A stretch of DNA of 46,138 nucleotides, taken from Methanoregulaceae archaeon UBA467. Lineage in GTDB: Archaea; Halobacteriota; Methanomicrobia; Methanomicrobiales; Methanospirillaceae. The notes beneath the pieces were generated by a model. That model saw nothing but the letters and a program-made list of their open reading frames with translations. It did no database searches and was not told where the DNA came from. Of the stretch, positions 27,623-36,379 are shown piece by piece (position 1 is the first letter of the stretch; the number at the start of each line of letters is the position of its first letter). The stretch covers positions 1 through 46,138 of the forward strand of contig DASP01000006.1 in NCBI GenBank assembly GCA_002503825.1, given 5' to 3'. Both the position numbers and the translations under genes were made by a program.

Positions 27623-27764
27623 TGTAAAACATCAGATCCTTGGCGTATCAGTGAATAAAGGGATATGCCTTGAGAACCGGGCCCCCGGGGGAACCTGGCT
27701 GGAAGGATGCACCCGGCCGACAGCAGAGATCGATCAGGATAAAAGGGGAGTCCCCTCCCCGCCG

Positions 27765-29408
27765 TCAGGCCCGGACAAACACAGGGTACACGCCCGGCCT
27801 CAGCATGATGGGCAGCACCATCTTCCGGATGGAGCCGTCAGGCCCGGCTTCGAATGTCACGCTATCGATATAACTTCTCTGGAATGCCGGGGCCGTGGCG
27901 ATAAAGTCGTTCCCGTCATACGGTGCGAGGGAGTATACCGTCGGTATTTTTCCGAACGTGACCGTCAGGTTCGCGTCTTTTATGGCAACCGTTGCAGTGC
28001 CGTACACCTCGTTCGTGTACGAACCTGTGTACGCGGAATGTGGAAGCGGCCCGGCTGCGTGTTCCGGGGCGGACACGGCAAAGTCGCTGGCAGTAAGATT
28101 GGTCATCTGCCTGTAACCGGCCGCAGCTCCTGTTATCTCGGGGGGATCCTCCCGGCCGAAATACCGGTCATAGAATTTCAGGGCAAGCATATCGGGAAGC
28201 GAGGGGCCTGCGGTATTGGAGAGGACAACGACGCCGAGGTCATCTGACGGCACTAAAAGGACCATCGCGTGGTTGCCGTACGTCTCGCCATTGTGCCAGA
28301 TGATCGACGGGTAGCCGTTCATCTCCTTATAGAACCAGCCCTGGCAGTAATAGTCCTTCGAACGGTTCATCACGTCCAGCGTGGGCGTCCGCGGCGTGTG
28401 CAGGTAGTCCAGGTTCTCCCTGCTGATGAGCCGGTCCCCGTCATACGTCCCGTCCCCCAGCTGGAAGATCGCCCAGTTCGCCATATCCCTGATATTGGCA
28501 TTGACACCGCCGGCAGGTCCCATGAGCGTGGTGAATATCATGTACGGCGAGGAGTCCGCAACGACAGGCCCGTAGGTGCCGTCGTCCCGTAAGTCCCCCC
28601 AGTGCAGGGAGACGCGGTCAGGCGATGCCATGAACGCATCATAGCCGGTCGAGGCGCTGGTCATCCCGAGCGGCACGAAAATCCGCTCCTGCAGGTTGTC
28701 CTCCCAGCTCTTCCCGCTGGTCTTCTCGACGGCGGCGGCCGCAACCACGAAGGGGATGTTCTGGTACATATACGTGCTCCGGAAGCTGGTGACCGGCTCG
28801 ACATAACGGAGGGCGTGGATCATCTCGTCCCGGCCAAAGCCGAGCCCCGCGAGCTCCGTTCCCCAGTGATCGGGAAGGCCGCTCCTCTGGGCAAGGGAGT
28901 CCGTGATGGTGAACTCCTTTGTCACCCACGGGTCCTTCATCCGGAAGTCCGGGACGTAGGTGACCACCGGGTCGCTCCAGTTCATCCTGCCGCTGTCCAC
29001 TTCCATGGCAACGAGCGCCGACGTGAAAGCCTTTGATGTGGAACCGATCTGGAAGACCGTGTCGGCAGTGACCGGGTCGGACCCCCCGGCCTGCTTCACG
29101 CCGTATCCCTTGGCAAAGACGACCTTGCCATCCTTGACTACGGCAACGGCCATGCCCGGGACGTCCCATTCTTTCAGGTAATTTTCGGCCATCGTGTCGA
29201 AATCTGCCAGGAACACCTCGCGTTCGGCACTATTCCGGAAATCCACGGCCGCACCGGAGTACGAGACACCGGCCGGCGGCGTCTGGACGGCGGTGACGGC
29301 ATACGATCCGCCGGTGGTCGTGCAACCGGCGGAGACGACAAAGAGCATTGCAAGGATGAGAGCGCCACAATAAAGCAGGAAAGGTTTCATAAAATTTGAT
29401 TTATTCAT
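27765..29408 (-). CDS. Serine beta-lactamase-like hydrolase lipoprotein (class C fold)
   Basis: A 547-residue secreted lipoprotein. The ATG at 29408 is chosen since the signal segment and lipobox VSAGC (Cys29) follow at once. The catalytic domain has S123-T-S-K126 (SxxK), Y215-Q-N217 (YxN) and H372-N-G374 (HxG, in place of KTG), the triad of class C/esterase EstB-type penicillin-binding-like enzymes. The C-terminal about 100 residues (AYTGSYTNEVYGTATVAIKD) form a DUF3471-type beta domain. Members hydrolyse D-amino acid peptides, esters or lactones; the archaeal substrate is unknown. It stands upstream of the M23 gene on the same strand. Confidence 0.88.
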   Translation of the reverse strand: MNKSNFMKPFLLYCGALILAMLFVVSAGCTTTGGSYAVTAVQTPPAGVSYSGAAVDFRNSAEREVFLADFDTMAENYLKEWDVPGMAVAVVKDGKVVFAKGYGVKQAGGSDPVTADTVFQIGSTSKAFTSALVAMEVDSGRMNWSDPVVTYVPDFRMKDPWVTKEFTITDSLAQRSGLPDHWGTELAGLGFGRDEMIHALRYVEPVTSFRSTYMYQNIPFVVAAAAVEKTSGKSWEDNLQERIFVPLGMTSASTGYDAFMASPDRVSLHWGDLRDDGTYGPVVADSSPYMIFTTLMGPAGGVNANIRDMANWAIFQLGDGTYDGDRLISRENLDYLHTPRTPTLDVMNRSKDYYCQGWFYKEMNGYPSIIWHNGETYGNHAMVLLVPSDDLGVVVLSNTAGPSLPDMLALKFYDRYFGREDPPEITGAAAGYRQMTNLTASDFAVSAPEHAAGPLPHSAYTGSYTNEVYGTATVAIKDANLTVTFGKIPTVYSLAPYDGNDFIATAPAFQRSYIDSVTFEAGPDGSIRKMVLPIMLRPGVYPVFVRA

Positions 29409-29800
29409 AGGATTGGGTTTTCCAAAACGGAGATTAACCTGTCGAAACAGATGGCAGTCAGCCCTGGCCGGGGTGGCCGGGCACATTACCCGCAATTGCG
29501 CCACCGCCGGAGTGCCATAAGGAACGGCGGCAGCCATTGCACAATTTCGACAGGCAGCTACCCCATCCGGACTGTCCGGAGACCGGAGTTATGCCGGAAC
29601 CCTGGCAACTCTCCTCCGTTCACTGGTTTCAGGTTCGTGTATATGCAGTCCCGCCCAGCCGGGAGAGGTGGTCCCAGCCCCGGGGGACCGCAGCCCCGGA
29701 CCTGGTCGCGGCCCGGACCTGGAAGGGAAGTGATAGATCCTTTATTCAACGGGCACGACCACAAGGCATCTAAACCATTTGTTCTAAAAATAGTGCTCCA
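29409..29800. other. Divergent promoter region, no gene
   Basis: Between the beta-lactamase-like gene and the methyltransferase gene. No coding sequence is supported. CCTGTCGAAA near 29441 and TTTCGACAGG near 29544 form a 10-bp inverted repeat about 100 bp apart. Confidence 0.4.
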
Positions 29801-30547
29801 ATGACATCAAAGGATTATTTTCACCAGGTATTCAGTTCAATGCCCCGGCAGGGCCCGGGATATCCGGAGGCGACCAGGAAAGCATGGTCGCTGATTCCTT
29901 CCGTTCCTCCTCATCCTGCTATACTCGATATCGGGTGCGGGACCGGGACCCAGACCCGGGACCTTGCCGGTCTGAGTGACGGTACTATCACGGCGGTAGA
30001 TAATTACCAGCCGTTTCTCGACAGGATCACCGGGTGGTCGAAACAAGAGGGATTATCGGACCGGGTCAGGACCGTGCAGGCATCAATGGACGATCTGCCG
30101 TTCGAAAAGGAAGAATTCGATATCATATGGTCGGAGGGGGCCATTGACATCATGGGGTTTGAAAAGGGGTTGTCGCTCTGGAAACAGTACTGCAAAAAGG
30201 GGGGCTACATCGTAGTCTCAGACCTGACCCTTTTCAAGTCGCCCGCACCTGAGGAATTAATCGAATTCTGGAAACCGTATGGCGTTACCGTGTATACCGA
30301 AGAAGAGAAATCCCGGCAGATATCCGATGCAGGACTGCAGCTCCTGCACATGTTCCGTCTCGGGGAAAAAGGATGGCTGGAACATTTTTATGAACCGATG
30401 CAGGAAGTGATTACAAAATTACGAAAAGAGAATGGGGATGCCCCGGAATGTGCGGTGGTCCTGGACGCTCTCGAACAGGAGGCAGTTATCTATCGTAAAT
30501 ACGGGAACTATTACGGGTACACGTTCTTTGTGATGCGGAATCCATAG
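29801..30547 (+). CDS. Class I SAM-dependent methyltransferase
   Basis: A 248-residue methyltransferase. The SAM-binding motif I is ILDIGCGTGTQT (about 41-52). The acidic residue after strand 2 is in TAVDNY (about 66-71), motif II/III is MDDLPFEKEEFDIIWSEGAI, and the post-motif region is GGYIVVSDLT. It would transfer a methyl group from S-adenosylmethionine to a small molecule, unidentified. The C-terminal half (FRLGEKGWLEHFYEPM) resembles UbiE/arsenite-type and other small-molecule methyltransferases of methanogens. It has no operon partner; an AT-rich stretch AAATAGTG precedes the ATG. Confidence 0.88.
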   Translation: MTSKDYFHQVFSSMPRQGPGYPEATRKAWSLIPSVPPHPAILDIGCGTGTQTRDLAGLSDGTITAVDNYQPFLDRITGWSKQEGLSDRVRTVQASMDDLPFEKEEFDIIWSEGAIDIMGFEKGLSLWKQYCKKGGYIVVSDLTLFKSPAPEELIEFWKPYGVTVYTEEEKSRQISDAGLQLLHMFRLGEKGWLEHFYEPMQEVITKLRKENGDAPECAVVLDALEQEAVIYRKYGNYYGYTFFVMRNP

Positions 30548-30728
30548 GGACCTATATACTAATTTTTCATGGAACTATGGCCCCGTGGTCAGTACTTAAA
30601 CGGTGCCTGAATGGCGAATTGGTAACTGAATGGTTTCGGGGAGAGGATTCGTTCAGGGAATGCCGGTAAGGCACAAAGCAGTTCCTTTTTCAACAGAAAC
30701 AGGCATGGTACTCCCCAAAAAAAAGGAT

Positions 30729-31592
30729 TTACACCGTCGCGTACGGGGGCGATTCGTTCATGCAGAGGAAGTTGAGTGCGTTCTCCCCGTATTCGACCGG
30801 TGCATACCGGGACCCGACGTGCGGCTCGTCCCTGAACCTCACCAGCCACGACCCGTTGATCTGCCCGGCTATCTGGACGGCCACCGTCTGGGGCGTCAGG
30901 ATGTCTTCCGTACCGACGACGAGCATGACACTCTTGTTGATCCCCGGAAGGTCGTCCCAGGTGCCGTTCCATACGAGGTTTGCCTCCGCCTCCTTCCGGA
31001 CGCCCGCGGGCTCAGAGGCATTCACCGCCGTCAGCTGTATGATATCGAACAATAATTTCGTCTCGGGGATCCGCACGTTGTAGGTGACGGATTCCAGGAT
31101 CAGCTTCCGGACGCACCCGGGGTGGTCGATGACCAGCTGCTGGCCGATGGAGGACCCCATGGAAGCCCCGTACACGTTCATGCTGTCGTACCCGAGCGCG
31201 GACATCAGTCCGGCGGCATCGTCCGAGTAGAGGGACATGGCCGGGGCTGCGTCGTTGTCGGTGCTGTAGCCCATCCCCCGGTGGTCGTAGATGTAGACGT
31301 GGTAACGGGTGGCGAGTATGCCGAGGAACGACTCGTTCCAAAAGGAATCCATCGTGGCGCCGAACCCGTTGAGCATCAGGAGGGGTTCGCCGGACCCGAA
31401 CTCGCGGTATGCCAGGCGGACCCCGTTGACGTCCGCGTACTGGATGGGCGTCCCGCTGATCGACACGGTCGGGACCGGGGTAATTCCCTGGCAGGAGTTT
31501 TGGTCGTTGGCAGTACTGGTCATGCATCCCGCCGCGAAGACAAAACAGAATGCAATGGCGATCGCCGGGATGATAAGAAGGGTCTTGTGCAT
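30729..31592 (-). CDS. Secreted alpha/beta hydrolase lipoprotein
   Basis: A 287-residue alpha/beta hydrolase. The ATG at 31592 is preferred because GAGGTGG lies about nine bases before it; a GTG at 31604 lies within that site. Lipobox FAAGC gives Cys23. Catalytic elements are LLMLNGFGATMDSFW (oxyanion side), YDHRGMGYS, the nucleophile elbow GASMGSS, the acid in GTEDILTP and the His in EPHVGSRYAP. The oxyanion motif is NGFG instead of HG, seen in some haloperoxidase-like members. Substrate is unknown. It belongs to the minus-strand run of surface proteins but is separated from its neighbours by about 400 bp of relic-containing DNA. Confidence 0.85.
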   Translation of the reverse strand: MHKTLLIIPAIAIAFCFVFAAGCMTSTANDQNSCQGITPVPTVSISGTPIQYADVNGVRLAYREFGSGEPLLMLNGFGATMDSFWNESFLGILATRYHVYIYDHRGMGYSTDNDAAPAMSLYSDDAAGLMSALGYDSMNVYGASMGSSIGQQLVIDHPGCVRKLILESVTYNVRIPETKLLFDIIQLTAVNASEPAGVRKEAEANLVWNGTWDDLPGINKSVMLVVGTEDILTPQTVAVQIAGQINGSWLVRFRDEPHVGSRYAPVEYGENALNFLCMNESPPYATV

Positions 31593-31833
31593 GGAAAAAG
31601 CCACCTCACTGAATCAGATAAACCGATAATCATAAACTTGGATTATGCTCCGATAAATGTTGTTATCCGGCTGTTCCGTCTGGCAATAACAGAAAGAGCA
31701 TCTCTCCGAATGGATTTATCCTTGACACCAGCAGTCAGTGTACTATATCGAAAACCGCATCTCTGCGCGAAAAGGGAACAGAAAAAATAGTTCCGGAAAA
31801 TCCGGATACCGGACGCGATGCAGGGGCATCGCA

Positions 31834-31887
31834 GGAGATGTCCGTGCCCGGCTCCGGAAAAAGTTCTGTTTCATGTACAGGGACTAA
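31834..31887 (+). pseudogene. 3' relic of the GNAT acetyltransferase gene
   Basis: It matches the last 18 codons of the gene at 22032-22625 (22571-22625): GGAGATG, CCGTGCCCGGCTCC, GAAAAGTTCTGTT, GGGACTAA. One base is lost in the middle, breaking the frame. Nothing of the rest of the acetyltransferase remains. The surrounding gap 31605-31992 contains no intact gene. Confidence 0.75.
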
Positions 31888-31992
31888 TCGGACACAATGT
31901 TTGCCGGGTGTGTCCTTCATTTTCGCGTTGGACATGATGGGACTTTGACGCCATATCGATGGTGGAAATGCCCCCTATTCCTCCCCACCACT

Positions 31993-32679
31993 TCACGGAT
32001 TCTCGTACACCCTTTCCTCCCGACCTGCATCCACCCCGGCCGACTCGCCCTTCGCGGATGAAGCGAGGACGAACGCCCCGACGAGGGGCATCCCGACGGC
32101 GAGATAGATCCAGAACCATAGCCCGTACCCCGATTCTTCGGGATAGGGGTGCAGAGGGCCCCCGGTCTGGAGCAGCAGCCCGAGGAACAGCAACGCGGAG
32201 ACCAGGCTGACGCCGAGCGAGAGGACAACGTGAATGCCGATGTCACTTCTCCTGATCGGCCTGAGTGAATGGAAGAAGAGGACGGCTGCGGGTGCGAGGA
32301 GGACGATCGCGTACGACCCGGCCATCGCCATGACCAGTCCCAGGCCGGGGAGCACCGCGAGGACGCCCCGTGTCTGGAGGGCGGGGGAGAGAAACGATGA
32401 GAGGGTGATAACAGCGGCCAGGCCCACGAGGGGGATCCTGTAGTTCCACGCCATCCCCGCGTCCGCCGTGACGTAAAGGAAGAGCGCCCCGCCCAGGAAC
32501 GAGATCATCCCGAACGCGAAGAAGACCGCCGCGAATATGTTCGAGCCGAAATATGGCAGGTAGGGGTAGTTGAAAAATCCGAGGAAAATTGCGAAGACGC
32601 TGAAGAACACGATTGACAGGGCGACGTGCCCGATGAACCCCGCATAGGCGCCGATTCTTTTCAGGTTTGTTGCGGCCAT
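31993..32679 (-). CDS. Polytopic membrane protein of unknown function, 6 TM
   Basis: A 228-residue protein with six hydrophobic segments (about 12-35, 43-68, 75-97, 105-130, 140-165 and 178-202) and a charged C-terminal tail. I do not recognise the family. The ATG at 32679 is chosen because AGGGAGC lies seven bases before it; an alternative TTG at 32685 would leave almost no spacing. It starts only about 13 bp after the stop of the 299-residue gene on the same strand, so the two probably form an operon and may act together in the membrane. Confidence 0.65.
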   Translation of the reverse strand: MAATNLKRIGAYAGFIGHVALSIVFFSVFAIFLGFFNYPYLPYFGSNIFAAVFFAFGMISFLGGALFLYVTADAGMAWNYRIPLVGLAAVITLSSFLSPALQTRGVLAVLPGLGLVMAMAGSYAIVLLAPAAVLFFHSLRPIRRSDIGIHVVLSLGVSLVSALLFLGLLLQTGGPLHPYPEESGYGLWFWIYLAVGMPLVGAFVLASSAKGESAGVDAGREERVYENP

Positions 32680-32692
32680 GATCAAAAGCTCC

Positions 32693-33592
32693 CTACGGGG
32701 CGGTTGCCCCCAGCCGTTCCAGTTCCGACGGGTCCATGGCCCGGACGTGGAGTGTCATATCATCGCACCGGAACGCGTACGCGGGCGCAATAAGGTTCTC
32801 CCTGTAGTACACGAGCGTGATATCGCGGACCACGCACTGGTCGTAGCAGCAGGCCGGCCGGTTGATCAGGTCACCGGCGAGGAACCGGCGGTAGGCCTCC
32901 TCCGGAGAGATGACCTTCACGTACCCGATCGGTTCGGGGTCGATCGGGCTAAGAGCCGTACTGACCGCCACCACCTCGCCGTACTCCGCGACCGTGACGG
33001 TGGTGCCAGAACCGTCGATGGATATCCCATCGATCCCCTGGCTGAACCGGACGTTCCTGGTCAGGTCAAATGTCCGGGAAATGCCCCCGGAATGTGTCCC
33101 GTACTGGGAACCGGTGCTCACCCCCGTGACCCGTGCGGTCCCAAAGAGAAGTCCCCGCTCCTGGAGATACCGGGTGGCAATCGCGATGGCCTCTTCGTCG
33201 GAGGGAAGGACAGGCTGGCGGTCGGTGGAATACGGCATCGCCTTTTCCGGGATCTTGTAGCGGATGGTCCCGGAATTCCGGCTCACCTCGACGTACTCAC
33301 AGGGGTTTTTCGAACAGTCGTCGATCCGGTAAATCCCGGCCGACGGTATGTAGTCCTTCACCTCCCCGGACAGGTTGAAGAGCTTCCCGATCTGCTGCAC
33401 GTCTTCATCAGTAATATTCCGGGAGACTGTCCGGTAGACCGGGTAGGTCTCGTTCACCACGGGAAATCGTGCGGCAATAAGGGCGCTACCTGAAACGCTC
33501 TCCCCCGGTAAAAAAGCCATGATGCATGCGACGACCGCGACGACCCCCAGCACAGCAGCGACGAGTCCGAGGACGAGGTGTTTCCTGTTCAT
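32693..33592 (-). CDS. Membrane-anchored extracellular protein, YycI-like pattern
   Basis: A 299-residue protein with one N-terminal membrane anchor (VLGLVAAVLGVVAVVACIMA, about 6-25) and an extracellular domain of about 270 residues. Within it, DEEAIAIATRYLQERGL and VISPEEAYRRFLAGDL followed by DITLVYYRENLIAPAYAF resemble the repeat pattern of YycI/YycH-type and PepSY-like regulatory domains (helix, strand, LxYY, PxYxF). The match is loose. Five Cys in the extracellular part (including CSKNPC and CCYDQC) may form disulfides. ATG at 33592 is chosen over a longer frame with a spurious hydrophobic leader. First gene of a likely operon with the 6-TM gene. Confidence 0.65.
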   Translation of the reverse strand: MNRKHLVLGLVAAVLGVVAVVACIMAFLPGESVSGSALIAARFPVVNETYPVYRTVSRNITDEDVQQIGKLFNLSGEVKDYIPSAGIYRIDDCSKNPCEYVEVSRNSGTIRYKIPEKAMPYSTDRQPVLPSDEEAIAIATRYLQERGLLFGTARVTGVSTGSQYGTHSGGISRTFDLTRNVRFSQGIDGISIDGSGTTVTVAEYGEVVAVSTALSPIDPEPIGYVKVISPEEAYRRFLAGDLINRPACCYDQCVVRDITLVYYRENLIAPAYAFRCDDMTLHVRAMDPSELERLGATAP

Positions 33593-33750
33593 ATATCTTG
33601 ATAGAAAGAAAAGGGAAAAGATGAGATATATATTTTGGTGATGAATATTAATCGATGCATACAATGAGGTATTCTGATGGTGGCCATTACGAGGTATCGG
33701 ACAACGGGAAGGATTTCCCGTCCTGCAATCCCCGCAGGAGAGGAACCTGA

Positions 33751-33957
33751 ATGAGTAACAATGTCCGGGTATTCTTCACGGTCTTATTCATGCTCTTTTC
33801 CTTCGCGTGCGGGAGCAGAGGACCTGAACAGTCTCATCCGGAGAACGTCGCACAATTATCCCCCTTGATCACCGCTTTTCCGATGCCGTCGCTGACGGTC
33901 GTTCCGGCAGGCATTCCTGCAGACTGTTTCACAGACTGCCCGTCGCTGTTGCCTTGA
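33751..33957 (+). CDS. Small predicted secreted lipoprotein, 68 aa
   Basis: A 68-residue frame with a signal segment (VRVFFTVLFMLFSFAC) and a lipobox-like SFAC before a short Pro-rich tail with two more Cys. AGGAGAGG lies about seven bases before the ATG, supporting translation. A 28-codon frame (33664-33750, MRYSDGGHYEVSDNGKDF...) stops on the base before this ATG and might be a translationally coupled leader. A perfect ACGGGAA/TTCCCGT hairpin lies at 33704-33721 between them. No family recognised. Confidence 0.45.
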   Translation: MSNNVRVFFTVLFMLFSFACGSRGPEQSHPENVAQLSPLITAFPMPSLTVVPAGIPADCFTDCPSLLP

Positions 33958-34292
33958 TCTAAACCTTGGTGACCCCCTGGAGTAAAGGCCCCGCCCGAGG
34001 TGGCACACACCGGTCCTGGAAGGTGTCCGACGAGACCCGGGTGATGGCAATTCAACATGAAGGACACCAGTCTAAAAATATAAAATGATCTTGATACTCG
34101 TTAAATTGCAATATCAAATTAATTTGGCAAATCCAAAATTCTAATGGTTTCAAAACCGTATGCCTCTTCGGATCGAAAATGAATTATTCTTCATTTCAGG
34201 TGAACTGCAGCATAGTCCAAATAACCTTTTTTTAATTCAACTGAACTATTTTACCACTCCAATATCCCAAAAAAATAGGATCCTATCCCTTT
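33958..34292. other. AT-rich gap, no gene
   Basis: GC-rich up to about 34060, then AT-rich to 34292 with TTTTTTT at 34228-34234. No coding sequence seen. The AT-rich part may hold the 3' end signals of the Cache lipoprotein gene and a promoter. Confidence 0.4.
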
Positions 34293-35141
34293 TCACATCT
34301 CCCCGATAACCAGGACCCTCCACTCGGTCCCGTGAAGTCCGACCGTGTCCCAGTAGGTCTCTTTCTGGACGATCTTCCCGGACTGGACGCTGTAGAACGG
34401 GAAGGTTTCATACCCGGTCCGGTTCGCCGAATACTGCCGGGCAAGATCGAGGATCTCCGGGAAACCTGCAAACGCACTCTCGTTGAAGGTCTGCTTCCCC
34501 ACCAGGTCCGGGTTGGCGTGGTAGAGGAGGAGGCCGCCGGTTTGTGCGACCGTGAAAGTAAACGGCGTATCTTCCATCGCCTTTTCCGTGAGTGGTGCGA
34601 TCAGTTCATACGGCGAAAACGCGATGCTCACCACGCCGGTAAAATTCCCGTCGGACGAGAAGACCGGGTACGCAAGCACGGACCCTTCCCCGCCCTCGGC
34701 CAGTGCGATTACCTCGCTCATGGCGGGCTCTTCTGTCTTGAGCGTTGACCTGACAATCTCGTGTTCAAAGAGGTTCTTACCGATCAGTATCTGTGCAGAA
34801 GCCGGTTCTGCGGCAAGCACGGTACCGTTCGGATCATAGGTGATCACGTTCACGATTGCGGGGTTGTCTGCCGGTAATTTCACGAGCACCGCGTCCGCCT
34901 CCGGGCCGGAAATCCCTGTCGACCCGAGTTTCATTGCAGCATCGGCGACGGTAGCGTTGAGCGAATCAAGGGCCGCCCGTGTCTCGCCGGTTACCCTGTC
35001 GAGAACCCCGGGCATGGTCTCCTGGGTGGGAACCGGTGTCGATACGGTGACGTTTGCAGTGCCCTGCTCCTGGATGCAGCCTGCACTGAGAAGGAACAGT
35101 GATAGTGCCATTAAAATGAGGATGATCCGGTATCTGTTCAT
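34293..35141 (-). CDS. Cache-domain sensor lipoprotein
   Basis: A 282-residue lipoprotein with lipobox LLSAGC (Cys22) and Thr/Pro-rich linker. A helix (LDRVTGETRAALDSLNATVA) leads into an extracellular Cache-type ligand-binding domain: VNVITYDPNGTVLAAEP, AEGGEGSVLAYPVFSSDGNF, GVVSIAFSPYELI and FTVAQTGGLLLYHANP. Free-standing Cache proteins bind small ligands at the surface and may feed chemoreceptors or kinases; no partner is in the window. A truncated frameshifted paralogue is at 21627-21970. The fragment Y-D-x-x-G-x-V-L is the typical PAS/Cache strand. Short unlinked gene on the minus strand. Confidence 0.85.
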   Translation of the reverse strand: MNRYRIILILMALSLFLLSAGCIQEQGTANVTVSTPVPTQETMPGVLDRVTGETRAALDSLNATVADAAMKLGSTGISGPEADAVLVKLPADNPAIVNVITYDPNGTVLAAEPASAQILIGKNLFEHEIVRSTLKTEEPAMSEVIALAEGGEGSVLAYPVFSSDGNFTGVVSIAFSPYELIAPLTEKAMEDTPFTFTVAQTGGLLLYHANPDLVGKQTFNESAFAGFPEILDLARQYSANRTGYETFPFYSVQSGKIVQKETYWDTVGLHGTEWRVLVIGEM

Positions 35142-35350
35142 GCAATACCGGTTGGAAAGCAGAGCATTTTTTGGTTGTGATCCGAAGATACGGGAGAGGT
35201 CATTCTCCGCTCCCTTGCCCCGAGCGTCACGCCGGGGGTACCAGGGTTATCGTTTGAGGAAAGCAAAAAAAGAGGGGATGTGAATAAGTCTTTTTTAATA
35301 AGAAGGGTTTCCCGTTCCCCGGGGATCGCACATGTCTGTATTCCGGTCCG

Positions 35351-36232
35351 CTATTTCCGGCCGATCGCCTTATCAGCCGTATCAAAGATGAGATCCTGCT
35401 CCCGGTACGGGAAGAAATGCCCCCGCCCTTCGAGGACCTGCATCTCGCAGGAGGGTGCATTCTCACAGATATGGCGCCCGTACTCTATCGGGACCAGCGA
35501 GTCCTCGTTCCCGTGCAGGATATGCAGCGTGCAGGGAATCTCCCTGATCCGGAACCCCCAGTCCACGTAATGGATCGCAGCGTCGGTGGCGATACCCCGG
35601 CTTCCCTGCCGGAATGCCTCTTTTTCGTCTGCCAGGAACATTTCTTCGAACCCCGGGTCCATTGCGATCTCACGGTCATTTCCGTCGAGCTCCTTCATGA
35701 GCTCCTTGTAATACGGCCCGGGGATGAATTTATCGGCAAGGTCCATCATCTCGAAGAAGAACCTGAACGTGTGGGGATGAGTCTTCGAAAGCGCCACGGA
35801 TTTCTGGTCCATCCTGTACTTCAGGTATGTCTCGGCCCCCGGCATCTCGGTAAAGTTCGTGTACCCGGCGAGCGTGATGTTGAAGAGCAGCCGCTCCGGG
35901 ATTGCATATCCGCAGACGGTCGTATGGGCTCCCCCCGCGGACCATCCCATCACGCCGAACGAATCGATCCCGAGTGCGTCCGCAAGTTCGCTGATATCCT
36001 TCGGGTAATCGAGAAGCCGCCTGCCTTCGAGATAGGTGGACTCTCCCATCCCGGGCCTGTCGGTGGCAATCATCCGGTACCCTCGTTTTTTCGCCACCTG
36101 GTGGAACATATTCCCTTCAAGCCGCGAACCGGGTCCCCCGTGTGCGTAAAATACCGGGACACCCCCGGGATCGCCGGACTGGTTGTAGGCAAGGGTCCTG
36201 CCGTCTTTTAATGTATAATGCTCTGCGTCCAT
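35351..36232 (-). CDS. Alpha/beta hydrolase, proline iminopeptidase-like
   Basis: A 293-residue cytoplasmic alpha/beta hydrolase without a signal peptide. Marks are the oxyanion motif YAHGGPGSRLE (about 30-40, HGGPG as in prolyl aminopeptidases), ATDRPGMGES, nucleophile elbow GWSAGG, acid in HGNEDSLVP and His in EGRGHFFPY. The HGGPG motif also occurs in related hydrolases, so peptidase activity is not proven. The ATG at 36232 has GGTGA just before it; a GTG at 36238 lies within that site. It is placed among secreted lipoproteins but not secreted itself. Confidence 0.85.
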   Translation of the reverse strand: MDAEHYTLKDGRTLAYNQSGDPGGVPVFYAHGGPGSRLEGNMFHQVAKKRGYRMIATDRPGMGESTYLEGRRLLDYPKDISELADALGIDSFGVMGWSAGGAHTTVCGYAIPERLLFNITLAGYTNFTEMPGAETYLKYRMDQKSVALSKTHPHTFRFFFEMMDLADKFIPGPYYKELMKELDGNDREIAMDPGFEEMFLADEKEAFRQGSRGIATDAAIHYVDWGFRIREIPCTLHILHGNEDSLVPIEYGRHICENAPSCEMQVLEGRGHFFPYREQDLIFDTADKAIGRK

Positions 36233-36379
36233 TCTCACCTATAATCAATGGTCAGTGTTGAAAATCCATAATAATTTCCCAATTGCCAAAAAGGGATGCA
36301 TCAGAGGACGCAGGGGTACGCCTCCACGAGGCCTGTACAACGCGAACAGTTGTACAATTCCCAAAAAAAGAAGGTCCGG

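Noticed and set aside
26636..27658. 340-codon plus-strand frame
   Set aside because: Shadow of the M23 gene on the reverse strand, with highly charged low-complexity composition.
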